Assembly (NCBI RefSeq): GCF_013488205.1
Contig: NZ_CP040908.1
Coordinates: 1,155,876-1,219,875 of the forward strand
Direction: 5' to 3'
Source of the DNA: Empedobacter falsenii
GTDB lineage: Bacteria; Bacteroidota; Bacteroidia; Flavobacteriales; Weeksellaceae
DNA: 64,000 nucleotides
The notes under the pieces are model-generated. The model saw only the letters and a list, made by a program, of their open reading frames with translations. It was not told where the DNA came from and searched no databases. Positions 44,720-53,011 of the stretch are shown here, piece after piece (within the stretch, counting starts at the first letter, position 1; every line of letters begins with the position of its first letter). Made by a program: the position numbers and the translations under genes.

Positions 44720-47131
44720 ATGGCAACAAATAAAGAAATAATTTACATACCTCTAGAGGATGTAGAAAGCGAACATTGTGCATTAATCGTAGAAAAAGGA
44801 CTTGCACAAGTAAAGGGAGTTGAAAGTCACAAAGTAGAAATAAATAATCACAGAGCGGCTATTACGGTTAAGGATGAAGAAGTAGTCGCTGATGCTGTAA
44901 ATGCCATAAGAGATTTAGGTTATGGTGTACCAACAGTAAAAGCTAGTTTTCCGGTTTTGGGGATGACTTGTGCTTCATGTGCAGGTAGTGCAGAAAGTGT
45001 GGTGCGTTATGTGCCAGGCGTGGTTAATTCATCTGTAAACTTTGCTACTGGTAATCTATCTGTTGAATATTTTCCAAATATGACAGATGCCAATGCTATT
45101 CGAAAAGCTGTTCAAGCTGGAGGCTATGACTTGTTGATTGAAGATGAGTCTAAACAACAGGAAACTTTAGAAGCCATCCACGAAAAGAAATTCAAACAGT
45201 TAAAAAATAAAACCACCTGGGCGATCATTCTATCATTACCTGTAGTTGTTATAGGAATGTTCTTTATGGATATGCCTTATGCCAATGAAATTATGTTGGT
45301 ATTTTCTACTCCGGTAGTGTTATGGATTGGTCGTGATTTCTTTATCAATGCCTGGAAGCAAACCAAAAATAAATCTGCCAATATGGATACTTTAGTAGCG
45401 TTGAGCACCGGTATCGCCTATCTGTTCAGTGTTTTCAATATGGTGTTTATGGATTTCTGGATGGCAAGAGGCATTCACCCCCACGTGTATTTTGAAGCCG
45501 CAGCGGTTATTATAGCCTTCATTCTTTTAGGTAAATTATTGGAAGAAAAAGCAAAAGGAAATACTTCGACTGCTATCAAAAAATTGATGGGATTACAGCC
45601 TAAAACCGTTATCGTCATTCAAAAAGATGGGACAGAAAAACAAACGGCTATTGAAGATGTAAATGCTGGCGATATTATTTTAGTAAAGCCAGGTGAGAAA
45701 ATCGCAGTGGACGGAATGGTGATATCTGGTAATTCTTATGTGGATGAAAGTATGTTGAGTGGCGAACCCGTTCCTGTATTGAAAAAAGAGAAAGAAAAAG
45801 TATTTGCCGGAACCATCAATCAAAAAGGAAGCTTCCAATTTGAAGCCGTGAAAGTGGGTAAAGAAACTATGTTGGCACAAATCATCAGAATGGTGCAAGA
45901 TGCACAAGGTAGTAAAGCACCAGTGCAAAAACTGGTTGATAAAATTGCAGGTATTTTTGTTCCCGTGGTTATTGGTATCGCTATTTTTACCTTTATTCTA
46001 TGGTTAATTTTAGGCGGTGACAATGGTGTGGTACAAGGTCTGTTAGCAGCTGTTACAGTATTGGTTATTGCTTGTCCTTGTGCTTTAGGTTTAGCTACAC
46101 CAACAGCTATTATGGTGGGAGTAGGTAAAGGGGCTGAGAGTGGTATTTTAATTAAAGATGCTGAAAGTTTGGAATTGGCTAAAAAAGTGCAAGCTATCAT
46201 TTTAGATAAAACAGGAACCATTACCGAAGGTAAGCCAGAAGTAACCGGTATTACGTGGTTGAACAATGATGATACGACTAAAAATATTTTGTTGAGTATC
46301 GAAAAACAATCAGAACATCCATTGGCAGAAGCGGTGGTGAAAAACTTAGAAGGTATATCAACCGTAAGTTTGAGTGGATTTGACAGTATTACAGGTAAAG
46401 GTGCAAAAGCCGACTACAATAACGAAACTTACTATGTTGGAAACAAAAAGTTATTGTTTGAAAATAACATTAGTATTCCTGCTCAGTTACAATCTCAAGC
46501 TGATGAATGGGGTAAAGAATCAAAAACGGTAATTTGGTTTGCCAATAGTAAAGAAGCACTTTCTGTAGTGGCTATCTCTGATAAAATCAAAGAAACTTCA
46601 GTAGCTGCAATCAAAGAATTGCAAGATATGGGTATTGATCTGTATATGCTTACTGGCGACAATGAAGCCACAGCAAAAGCTATTGCCGAGCAAACTGGAA
46701 TTGGTCATTACAAAGCTGAAGTATTACCACATCAGAAAGCAGAATTTGTAAAAGAACTACAGGCCCAAGGCAAAGTAGTTGCAATGGTTGGTGACGGTAT
46801 CAACGATAGTACCGCTTTGGCAACAGCCGATGTAAGTATCGCAATGGGTAAAGGTTCGGATATTGCGATGGACGTAGCAAAAATGACCATCATCTCTTCC
46901 GATTTGACTAAGATTCCACAAGCGATCAGATTGTCTAAACAAACAGTAGCTACCATCAAACAAAACTTGTTCTGGGCCTTTATTTACAACCTTATAGGCA
47001 TTCCAATTGCAGCAGGTATATTGTATCCAATTAATGGTTTCTTATTGAATCCGATGATTGCAGGAGCTGCGATGGCTTTAAGTAGTGTAAGTGTGGTTAG
47101 TAACAGTTTGCGTTTGAAGTGGAAGAAGTAA
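44720..47131 (+). CDS. copA: Copper-exporting P1B-type ATPase (CopA-like)
   Basis: 803 residues. Two N-terminal HMA domains: the first has S17-E-H19-C20 instead of C-x2-C; the second has the normal M-T-C84-A-S-C87. Catalytic motifs: CPC at 452-454, D496 in DKTGTIT, SEHPLAEA, TGDN and GDGINDS. YN in the membrane helix after the P domain and M-x2-SS near the end specify Cu(I). It pumps Cu(I) out of the cytosol. It is preceded by the HMA-AraC gene and its own regulon promoter. Confidence 0.92.
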   Translation: MATNKEIIYIPLEDVESEHCALIVEKGLAQVKGVESHKVEINNHRAAITVKDEEVVADAVNAIRDLGYGVPTVKASFPVLGMTCASCAGSAESVVRYVPGVVNSSVNFATGNLSVEYFPNMTDANAIRKAVQAGGYDLLIEDESKQQETLEAIHEKKFKQLKNKTTWAIILSLPVVVIGMFFMDMPYANEIMLVFSTPVVLWIGRDFFINAWKQTKNKSANMDTLVALSTGIAYLFSVFNMVFMDFWMARGIHPHVYFEAAAVIIAFILLGKLLEEKAKGNTSTAIKKLMGLQPKTVIVIQKDGTEKQTAIEDVNAGDIILVKPGEKIAVDGMVISGNSYVDESMLSGEPVPVLKKEKEKVFAGTINQKGSFQFEAVKVGKETMLAQIIRMVQDAQGSKAPVQKLVDKIAGIFVPVVIGIAIFTFILWLILGGDNGVVQGLLAAVTVLVIACPCALGLATPTAIMVGVGKGAESGILIKDAESLELAKKVQAIILDKTGTITEGKPEVTGITWLNNDDTTKNILLSIEKQSEHPLAEAVVKNLEGISTVSLSGFDSITGKGAKADYNNETYYVGNKKLLFENNISIPAQLQSQADEWGKESKTVIWFANSKEALSVVAISDKIKETSVAAIKELQDMGIDLYMLTGDNEATAKAIAEQTGIGHYKAEVLPHQKAEFVKELQAQGKVVAMVGDGINDSTALATADVSIAMGKGSDIAMDVAKMTIISSDLTKIPQAIRLSKQTVATIKQNLFWAFIYNLIGIPIAAGILYPINGFLLNPMIAGAAMALSSVSVVSNSLRLKWKK

Positions 47132-47191
47132 ATCTTACAAATCAAACAAAAAATATCGAAATAGTTTAACACGTTTTGCTGCTGATATTTG
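47127..47191 (+). promoter_or_regulatory. Copper-regulon promoter before the CDF gene
   Basis: AGTAAATCTTACAAATC begins at 47127, identical over 21 bp to the copy before the ATPase. GATATTTG at 47184-47191 is 54 bp from the box AAA and 35 bp from the ATG. Confidence 0.6.
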
Positions 47192-47203
47192 CAGCAGCAA
47201 AAC
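47173..47203 (+). terminator. 12-bp hairpin after copA, overlapping the CDF promoter
   Basis: GTTTTGCTGCTG (47173-47184) and CAGCAGCAAAAC (47192-47203) form a perfect 12-bp stem with a 7-nt loop. It may terminate copA transcription. The CDF -7 element lies in its loop, so extrusion or read-through could affect the promoter. Confidence 0.5.
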
Positions 47204-47218
47204 AATAATTATAAAATT

Positions 47219-48160
47219 ATGGGACAAGAGCATAATCACTCGCATAGCGCAAACAAAAAGACACTAACCATTAGTTTGGTGATTATTACAGCTTATATGG
47301 CTGTAGAAGTTGTGGGAGGATTTTTGACAAATAGTCTTGCTTTATTAGCGGATGCTGGACACATGTTAAGTGATGCCATTTCACTATTCATTGCATTAAT
47401 GGCTTTTAAATTCAGTAGCAAAATAGCCGATTATGCTAAAACCTATGGATATAAACGCTTTGAAATATTGGCAGCCGTTATCAACGGTGCAACACTAATA
47501 TTGATTTCTGGATATATTATCTATGAGGCTGTTGAACGTTTTCAGAGTCCGCCAGAAATCCAGTCTAGCGGAATGTTGATTGTAGCATTTATAGGATTAC
47601 TGGTTAATATCTTAGTGGCCTGGATAATGATGCGTGGAGCGGATGTAAAAGAAAACCTCAATATGCGTGGTGCCTATCTGCATGTCATCAGTGATATGCT
47701 AGGATCTGTAGGGGCAATTATCGCAGCCTTACTTATTATGTTTTTCGGATGGGGTTGGGCAGATCCTTTAGCAAGTATTATCGTCTCTGTCTTGGTTTTA
47801 AGAAGTGGATATCTGGTTACCAAATCATCTGTTCATGTATTGATGGAAGGGACACCCGATAATATCGAAATTGAGAAGGTAACAGAAGAAATCTTAAAAA
47901 CCGAGGGTGTCCAAGCTATTCACGATTTGCATATTTGGACAATTACAAGTGGGTTAAATGCGCTTACTTGTCACGCTGTGGTAGATGAACAAATGACAAT
48001 AGGTCAAAGTGAGACACTTCTTCGGAAAATAGAACATGAATTGGAACATTTAGGTATTAATCACGTAACTATTCAATTAGAGACACCCCAACATCAACAT
48101 GATAATTCAATATTATGTAATGTAAAAGCTGTTCCTTCAGCACATGACCATCAGCATTAA
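47219..48160 (+). CDS. Cation diffusion facilitator exporter
   Basis: 313 residues from MGQEHNHSHS. A His-rich N-terminus, six membrane helices with the metal site HxxxD-type LLADAGHMLSDA in TM2 and a C-terminal cytosolic domain with LMEGTPDN mark the CzcD/ZitB-type CDF family. Exports Zn/Co/Cd or a related ion by proton exchange. An upstream ATG at 47189 is possible but lies within the promoter hairpin region. Confidence 0.9.
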   Translation: MGQEHNHSHSANKKTLTISLVIITAYMAVEVVGGFLTNSLALLADAGHMLSDAISLFIALMAFKFSSKIADYAKTYGYKRFEILAAVINGATLILISGYIIYEAVERFQSPPEIQSSGMLIVAFIGLLVNILVAWIMMRGADVKENLNMRGAYLHVISDMLGSVGAIIAALLIMFFGWGWADPLASIIVSVLVLRSGYLVTKSSVHVLMEGTPDNIEIEKVTEEILKTEGVQAIHDLHIWTITSGLNALTCHAVVDEQMTIGQSETLLRKIEHELEHLGINHVTIQLETPQHQHDNSILCNVKAVPSAHDHQH

Positions 48161-48217
48161 ACTTAAGAATCATTCAATAGTACTTAAATAAGCTTTAATC
48201 TTTAAAAAATAAATAAA

Positions 48218-48607
48218 ATGAAAATGAACAAATTAATGATATCGGCTTTAGCCTCTTTAGCCATTTTCTTTACTGCTTGTGGAGGTGATACAAAAGCAGG
48301 AAAAGATGGACACGCACACGCAGAAGGCGATGGACATAACCATGCTACAGAACAACAAGTTGAGAAGTCTGTCGATAAAATTGCGGGCAAAGACAGAAAT
48401 GAAAAAGGTGAATTGATCGATGCACACGGACACTTGATTACCGGTTGTCCCGGACATAAAGAAATGGTAGGCTCTGAAGGTGATATGTGTCCTAAATGCG
48501 AGTATATGACGATGATTCCTATTACCTGGGATATTACTGGGGTAGATACGGTAAGGGTAACCTCTTTACCTGATTATAATCCGCCTGCGGACAAGTTGAA
48601 AAAATAA
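48218..48607 (+). CDS. Lipoprotein with heavy-metal-binding CPxH-type motif
   Basis: 129 residues. Signal peptide with lipobox FFTACGG. A His-rich linker (HAHAEGDGHNHA) is followed by a GCPGHKEM...MCPKCEYM segment resembling the HMBD motif of CusB/CopA proteins (CPMHP...CPKCGM). It probably buffers or delivers copper in the periplasm. It follows the CDF gene by 57 bp and may share its transcript; no regulon box was found before it. Confidence 0.78.
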   Translation: MKMNKLMISALASLAIFFTACGGDTKAGKDGHAHAEGDGHNHATEQQVEKSVDKIAGKDRNEKGELIDAHGHLITGCPGHKEMVGSEGDMCPKCEYMTMIPITWDITGVDTVRVTSLPDYNPPADKLKK

Positions 48608-48636
48608 TAAGGTCGAGTAGCTTTATTGCGTTTGCT

Positions 48637-48674
48637 AAAGCGGTGGTTTCTGAAAAGGAACTACCGCTTTTTAT
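48637..48674 (+). terminator. Terminator after the metal-binding lipoprotein
   Basis: AAGCGGT and ACCGCTT with GTTTC/GGAAC inside, then TTTTTAT. It shows that the frame opening at 48643 starts inside a terminator, supporting the later TetR start. Confidence 0.65.
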
Positions 48675-48783
48675 TTGCCCAAAATCCGTAAAAATTACAA
48701 TTGTTAATAGTCAAATTGCACTTTTGCTACCTTGCAGACAACTAGATTTGTGTATGGTCAAAATAAATGGAGGAATTTTTCAT

Positions 48784-49206
48784 ATGACGAATATTGATAG
48801 AAGAAATGCTAGCCTTGTATACCAAGCTATTGGAAATATAAGGACAGTTCTGATGAAAAAGAACATACAAGACGTTAAAATATCTGATATTACCTCAGTT
48901 GCCAACATTTCTAAAAGTAAGTTTTTTAGTTTCTTTGGTGGGATTAATACGGTATTGGAATTAGTAATAGCAGAGGAACTTGATAAGATTTATGAACTGA
49001 TTGGATTAAGTATAAAAAATAAGAATGATAGGAAAAATCTGGTGTCTGAGATAAGTTTGTTGAGAACAATATATATTAGAAAAAATATCATACTCAAAAA
49101 TTACTATCAAATTTCAGAACAATTACCCAGCCGATATGACAAATTGAAAGAGGCTATTTTTATTAAGGAACAGTATTTGCAGTTGAATATATTAAAGGAA
49201 TGTTGA
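48784..49206 (+). CDS. TetR-like transcriptional regulator
   Basis: 140 residues from MTNIDRRNAS. A GGAGG lies about 11 bp before this ATG, while the longer frame from 48643 overlaps a terminator. An N-terminal helix-turn-helix (IQDVKISDITSVANISKSKFFSFF) fits TetR. It is short compared with the usual ~190, with a reduced ligand domain. It lies between the lipoprotein and copper-storage genes; target unknown. Confidence 0.6.
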   Translation: MTNIDRRNASLVYQAIGNIRTVLMKKNIQDVKISDITSVANISKSKFFSFFGGINTVLELVIAEELDKIYELIGLSIKNKNDRKNLVSEISLLRTIYIRKNIILKNYYQISEQLPSRYDKLKEAIFIKEQYLQLNILKEC

Positions 49207-49311
49207 TGTAGAACCTATAAAAATACCATTGAAGTTTATTAAAGTTAACTTAAAAAGAACTAAAATGACTTTATTTTGTTTTAAATTTAGTATTCACAAA
49301 AATATATAGAT

Positions 49312-49653
49312 ATGATACAGACAAAATTCCAATCGTGTATAGAAGCCTGCCTTGACTGTGTGGCGATCTGTAACCAGTGTGCTATTGCTTGCTTAAATGA
49401 GAAAGAAGTAGCTCATCTAAAAAAATGTATTCAACTCAATTTAGAATGTGTTGCAATTTGTCAGGCAGCAGCCAATATTCTAAGTCTTGACGGTAAATTT
49501 AGTAAAGACATTTGCAAACTTTGTATGGAAATTTGCAACGCTTGTGCTGAAGAATGTGAAAAACATGTTGCTATGGGAATGGAGCATTGTAGAGAATGTG
49601 CCGAAGCTTGTAGAAAATGTGCTCAAGCTTGTGAAGAAATGATGGCAGCATAA
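49312..49653 (+). CDS. Four-helix bundle copper-storage protein (Csp-like, DUF326)
   Basis: 113 residues, with many Cys arranged as C-x3-C or C-x2-C on helices (EACLDCVAICNQCAIAC; CKLCMEICNACAEEC; CRECAEACRKCAQAC). This is the Csp/DUF326 pattern, in which Cys thiolates lining a four-helix bundle store many Cu(I) ions. No signal peptide, so it is the cytosolic Csp3-like kind. TTATTTTG (49271-49278) may be its -7 element. A strong terminator follows. Confidence 0.87.
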   Translation: MIQTKFQSCIEACLDCVAICNQCAIACLNEKEVAHLKKCIQLNLECVAICQAAANILSLDGKFSKDICKLCMEICNACAEECEKHVAMGMEHCRECAEACRKCAQACEEMMAA

Positions 49654-49671
49654 TCTAATAAGTATTTTTCT

Positions 49672-49706
49672 AAAAAAAAGAGGGTATTACATCCTCTTTT
49701 TTTTAT
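49672..49706 (+). terminator. Terminator after the copper-storage gene
   Basis: AGAGG/CCTCT core with long A and T arms. It lies within 25 bp of the stop. The remaining gap to 50003 carries a regulon promoter and a 26-codon ORF. Confidence 0.75.
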
Positions 49707-49721
49707 GTCTTGTACAATCAG

Positions 49722-49784
49722 TAAATATCATAAAACTAATAAAGAAAAGTATAATGGAAAGCTTGGTTGCAATACCGAAATTTG
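49722..49784 (+). promoter_or_regulatory. Copper-regulon promoter before the Cys-rich peptide
   Basis: AGTAAATATCATAAAAC from 49722; second half-site AAGTATAATGG about 22 bp on; GAAATTTG at 49777-49784, 52 bp from the box AAA. It lies 34 bp before the ATG of the small peptide. Confidence 0.6.
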
Positions 49785-49817
49785 CAGTATAGAAGTTATA
49801 ATTAAAGTAAAAACAAA

Positions 49818-49898
49818 ATGTTGAACATTATTAATAGAATTATTTTTGGATTAACTCACTACCACAGTGAGAAATCTGATTGTTGTTGTCACTGTTGA
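49818..49898 (+). CDS. 26-residue Cys/His-rich peptide
   Basis: ATG 49818 to TGA 49896. It begins MLNIINRIIFGLTHYHSEK and ends S-D-C-C-C-H-C. The cluster of four Cys and one His at the C-terminus is typical of a metal ligand. Its promoter is one of seven matching copies in the island, at the same distance from the ATG as for the proven metal genes, which argues that the frame is real. Could bind Cu(I) or be a leader peptide for the MFS gene 106 bp downstream. Confidence 0.5.
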   Translation: MLNIINRIIFGLTHYHSEKSDCCCHC

Positions 49899-50003
49899 GG
49901 ACTATATTCAAACCCGATAATACACTTTACTTTTTCTGGGTTTGGCAAATACCAATCCAACTCAAATTGATAAACAATTTTTTAATTCTTACAAATATTA
50001 ATA

Positions 50004-51359
50004 ATGAAACAAAATATTCAAGAGAGTGCCCTTGAGACAGGTTTGTCCAATCACTCTAAAACTAAAATAAAAAAATCCCCATCCATTGTTATTGCATTAG
50101 CATTTATCGTCTTAGTATTTGATGGCTATGATTTAGTAGTATACGGAACAATAGTAAAATCTATTCTAGCTTATGAAGCATGGGGGTTAACTACCGCTGA
50201 AACAGGCTCTATAAATAGTCTGGCTCTTGTGGGAATGGCAATAGGGTCACTTACTGTTGGCTATCTTACAGATTTAATTGGACGTAGAAAAGTTTTAATT
50301 GGAGCAGTCACATTTTTTTCTCTCTTTATGATTGCGACGGCGTTGGCTCCTACACCGTTTCTGTTCGGGCTTTTTCGCTTTATTTCTGGTTTAGGTCTCG
50401 GTGGTGTAATCCCTACAGCAGTAGCTACAACAGTAGAGTTTTCAAGAGCAGGGCGTAAAAATTTCAATAACGCTTTAATGTTTTCCGGTTATTCTATGGG
50501 AGGTATTTTCGCCGCATTGTTGGCTATCGGTTTAGTAGAAACAATTGGTTTCCGTGGAATGTTAGGGATCGGTGCATTGCCATTAATTACCGTTGTACCA
50601 CTATTACTCTATTATCTCCCTGAAAGTCCGGTATATTTAAGATCAAAAGGTCGCATTAGAGAAGCAGATACAATTATAGCAGAATATGGCTTAACACCCA
50701 TAGAACCAACTTCGCCAATTAAAAAAGAAGTTCGGCAAGTCGAAAAAAAACGCAATCCTTTATTGGCAATCTTTACAGGTCGCTGGGCATTGATTACAAT
50801 TGTGTTTTTGCTCGCAGCTATTTCTGGTCAGATTTTAATCTATGGACTTAATACGTGGTTGCCTACGTTATTAACTATTGCAGGTTATTCGGCTACTTCA
50901 GCATTAACGTTCTTGTTGGTCACGAATGCTGGAGCAGTAGCAGGTTCGCTAATTGCTTCCCCATTGGCAGACAAGTTCGGAGCAAAAAGAGTTGTTTCAG
51001 CGGCATTTGCGATGGCAGGCATTGCATTATTCCTAATGGCTCTTGGCTTTAGTACAGGCGACGGTAATGGATGGTCTATGAGCCTTACTTACTTGCTTGT
51101 AGCCGTAGTTGGTTTCGGCTCCATAGGTGCACAAATTTTGTTGAATGGCTTTATCGCTACCTATTATCCCGATGCCACTCGTGGTACAGCTTTAGGTACT
51201 ATCCTTGCAGTAGGTCGTATAGGTGCAGCAGTTGCAATCATTCTTGGCGGTATTCTTATCGCATCAGAACTGTCCAACTTTGCTAATTTCGCAGTATGGG
51301 CAATTCCTGCAATTCTTGGTACTATTATCGTATTGAGCGTTCCAAATAGTCAAAAGTAA
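50004..51359 (+). CDS. MFS transporter of the aromatic acid:H+ symporter type
   Basis: 451 residues, twelve membrane helices. The DGYD in TM1 (FDGYDLVVYG) is the AAHS signature, and GYLTDLIGRRKVL is the MFS loop 2-3 motif. AAHS carriers import 4-hydroxybenzoate or related acids. Its place between a copper-storage gene and azurin is odd; the downstream redox cluster may use its substrate. It probably shares the regulon promoter upstream of the 26-residue peptide. Confidence 0.85.
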   Translation: MKQNIQESALETGLSNHSKTKIKKSPSIVIALAFIVLVFDGYDLVVYGTIVKSILAYEAWGLTTAETGSINSLALVGMAIGSLTVGYLTDLIGRRKVLIGAVTFFSLFMIATALAPTPFLFGLFRFISGLGLGGVIPTAVATTVEFSRAGRKNFNNALMFSGYSMGGIFAALLAIGLVETIGFRGMLGIGALPLITVVPLLLYYLPESPVYLRSKGRIREADTIIAEYGLTPIEPTSPIKKEVRQVEKKRNPLLAIFTGRWALITIVFLLAAISGQILIYGLNTWLPTLLTIAGYSATSALTFLLVTNAGAVAGSLIASPLADKFGAKRVVSAAFAMAGIALFLMALGFSTGDGNGWSMSLTYLLVAVVGFGSIGAQILLNGFIATYYPDATRGTALGTILAVGRIGAAVAIILGGILIASELSNFANFAVWAIPAILGTIIVLSVPNSQK

Positions 51360-51383
51360 CCTTATAAAATTAGAGGAACAGAC

Positions 51384-51414
51384 ACCCGTTGTAATAATTA
51401 CAATGGGGGTTTTG
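51384..51414 (+). terminator. Terminator after the MFS gene
   Basis: TTGTAAT/ATTACAA inner palindrome flanked by CCC and GGG, then GTTTT. It lies 25 bp after the stop. Confidence 0.6.
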
Positions 51415-51444
51415 CATTGCATCAACAATACAATTTTACAATTC

Positions 51445-51509
51445 AGTAAATATCATAAATCTAAAAAGGAATTGCATAATATTTAGGATAACAAATGTAC
51501 TGAAATTTG
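51445..51509 (+). promoter_or_regulatory. Copper-regulon promoter before azurin
   Basis: AGTAAATATCATAAATC from 51445; second half-site at about 51470; GAAATTTG at 51502-51509, 54 bp from the box AAA and 35 bp before the azurin ATG. Confidence 0.6.
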
Positions 51510-51543
51510 CAGTATAAGATAACAATTTAAAAATACATAGAAA

Positions 51544-52053
51544 ATGAAAAAGTTAGTTTTAGGCTTGTCAGTAATCATATTTACTGCTTGTAACAATAAT
51601 AAGAAAACAGAACAAAGTGTACAAGAAAACAATCAGCCTGTATTAGAACAAACAACTGTCCCGACGGAACAAGCAAACGAAGTTGAGTTGACCATCAGTG
51701 GCGGTGATGATATGAAATTTGATAAAACCGAACTTAAAGTAAAAGAAGGACAAACTGTAAAGTTGATTCTTAAGCATACCGGAAAAGCACCAATTGAAGC
51801 AATGGGACATAATGTTGTTATTCTTGCACAAGGTACAGACTTCAATGCTTTCGCTAATGCAGCAATCAATGCTAAAGATAATGACTATATTCCAAAAGAA
51901 ATGGAAAAAGCCGTTATTACCAAAACAGATATGATTGGTGGCGGACAAACTACCGAAATTACTTTTAATGCTCCTGCAAAAGGTTCTTATGATTTTTTAT
52001 GTTCTTTCCCAGGCCACTACATCTATATGAAGGGTAAGTTCATTGTAGAATAA
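51544..52053 (+). CDS. Azurin-like blue copper lipoprotein
   Basis: 169 residues. Signal peptide with lipobox (IIFTACNN), a Gln/Glu-rich spacer, then a cupredoxin domain. Type 1 copper ligands are visible: His in EAMGHNVV, Cys in FLCSFPGHY, His in GHY and Met in YMKG. It is an electron carrier anchored in the envelope. It may pass electrons to periplasmic enzymes or sequester copper. Own regulon promoter. Confidence 0.9.
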   Translation: MKKLVLGLSVIIFTACNNNKKTEQSVQENNQPVLEQTTVPTEQANEVELTISGGDDMKFDKTELKVKEGQTVKLILKHTGKAPIEAMGHNVVILAQGTDFNAFANAAINAKDNDYIPKEMEKAVITKTDMIGGGQTTEITFNAPAKGSYDFLCSFPGHYIYMKGKFIVE

Positions 52054-52071
52054 AATCATAATTTTAAAATC

Positions 52072-52136
52072 AGTAAAAGTCACAAATCTTACAAGGAATA
52101 CCATAATAATAAGTATCAAATTAAGACGGAAATTTG
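52072..52136 (+). promoter_or_regulatory. Copper-regulon promoter before the HMA protein
   Basis: AGTAAAAGTCACAAATC from 52072; second half-site AATACCATAATAA 22 bp on; GAAATTTG at 52129-52136, 54 bp from the box AAA and 24 bp before the ATG. Confidence 0.6.
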
Positions 52137-52159
52137 TTAAACATTAAAAATAAGATAAA

Positions 52160-52399
52160 ATGAAAAATTTGGAATTAAGCATACCAGACATGCAAAGTGC
52201 TCACTGCCAATCAAGAGTAAATGGAGCAATCAAAGATATTAATGGCGTTACTATTGAAAAATTAGAAGCAGGGAAACTTGCTGTTTCAATAGAGAATGAT
52301 AGTGTGAAACAAGAGTTGGTCCAGGCTATTGAGAAAGCTGGCTACAAAGTAGATGGCGGAGATAGCGAAAAAACGTCAAGCTGCTCTTGCTGCGTGTAA
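52160..52399 (+). CDS. HMA-fold protein with variant metal loop and Cys tail
   Basis: 79 residues with the beta-alpha-beta-beta-alpha-beta pattern of Atx1-like metallochaperones. The metal loop reads M-Q-S13-A-H15-C16 instead of M-x-C-x2-C, and the C-terminus ends S-C-S-C-C-V. The first HMA domain of the ATPase carries the same S-x-H-C loop, so they may be partners. Possibly a Cu(I) chaperone using His/Cys and the tail. Confidence 0.8.
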   Translation: MKNLELSIPDMQSAHCQSRVNGAIKDINGVTIEKLEAGKLAVSIENDSVKQELVQAIEKAGYKVDGGDSEKTSSCSCCV

Positions 52400-52501
52400 G
52401 TTCAATATTGCTCGGGGATTTGCTGAATATATCCCTGGGCTTTTCTCCATTTACTCTTAGGGTACCAAAACAGTGTTTCCCAATCTCTAACATAAAAAGT
52501 T

Positions 52502-52906
52502 ATGTTACATCAATTAAAATTAGGTGACTGTTCGGATGTAATAACGAAAGTACACCGGGTAGCAGATCAGATTATTCAGACCCAATTGGATACAGGTTCA
52601 TCTGCTCCGTTTGCGATTCAGATAACAAGCGAACTCAATACGGATTATCAAGAACTGAACAATCTGTTTCTTTTAAAATGTGATGTCAGCCTTGAAATTA
52701 TATTTACAAAGCGAATAATTGAAAAGGTAAAAGAATTGCTGGTATATACCGAGCAAACTATCACGCAAATTGCAAAATCGTTAGGTTATAAAAAAGCTTC
52801 GGAGCTTACCGAGCAATTAAAGACCTATACAGGATTAACGTCTGCCCATTTCAAACAGATAAGAAAAAACAAGCTGGCAATTATCAGAAGACAGCAAGAA
52901 AAGTAA
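52502..52906 (+). CDS. Short AraC-type regulator lacking the HMA site
   Basis: 134 residues. The AraC helix-turn-helix (about 75-125; EQTITQIAKSLGYKKASELTEQLKTYTG) closely resembles those of the two HMA-AraC proteins, but the N-terminus has no C-x2-C. It may be a derived regulator or co-repressor. It lies between the HMA protein and ferredoxin reductase genes and is closed by a terminator. Confidence 0.7.
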   Translation: MLHQLKLGDCSDVITKVHRVADQIIQTQLDTGSSAPFAIQITSELNTDYQELNNLFLLKCDVSLEIIFTKRIIEKVKELLVYTEQTITQIAKSLGYKKASELTEQLKTYTGLTSAHFKQIRKNKLAIIRRQQEK

Positions 52907-52941
52907 AACGAAATTTAATTATCAAATATCATGTTTTGATG

Positions 52942-52973
52942 AACCTCTCTTTGTGAACAACAAGTAGAGGTTT
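52942..52973 (+). terminator. Terminator between regulator and ferredoxin reductase
   Basis: AACCTCT (52942-) and AGAGGTT with a T-rich 3' side, 35 bp after the regulator stop. Confidence 0.6.
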
Positions 52974-53011
52974 CCTTTTAAAGATAACAAAGCAGATAGA
53001 AATTATTTAAA

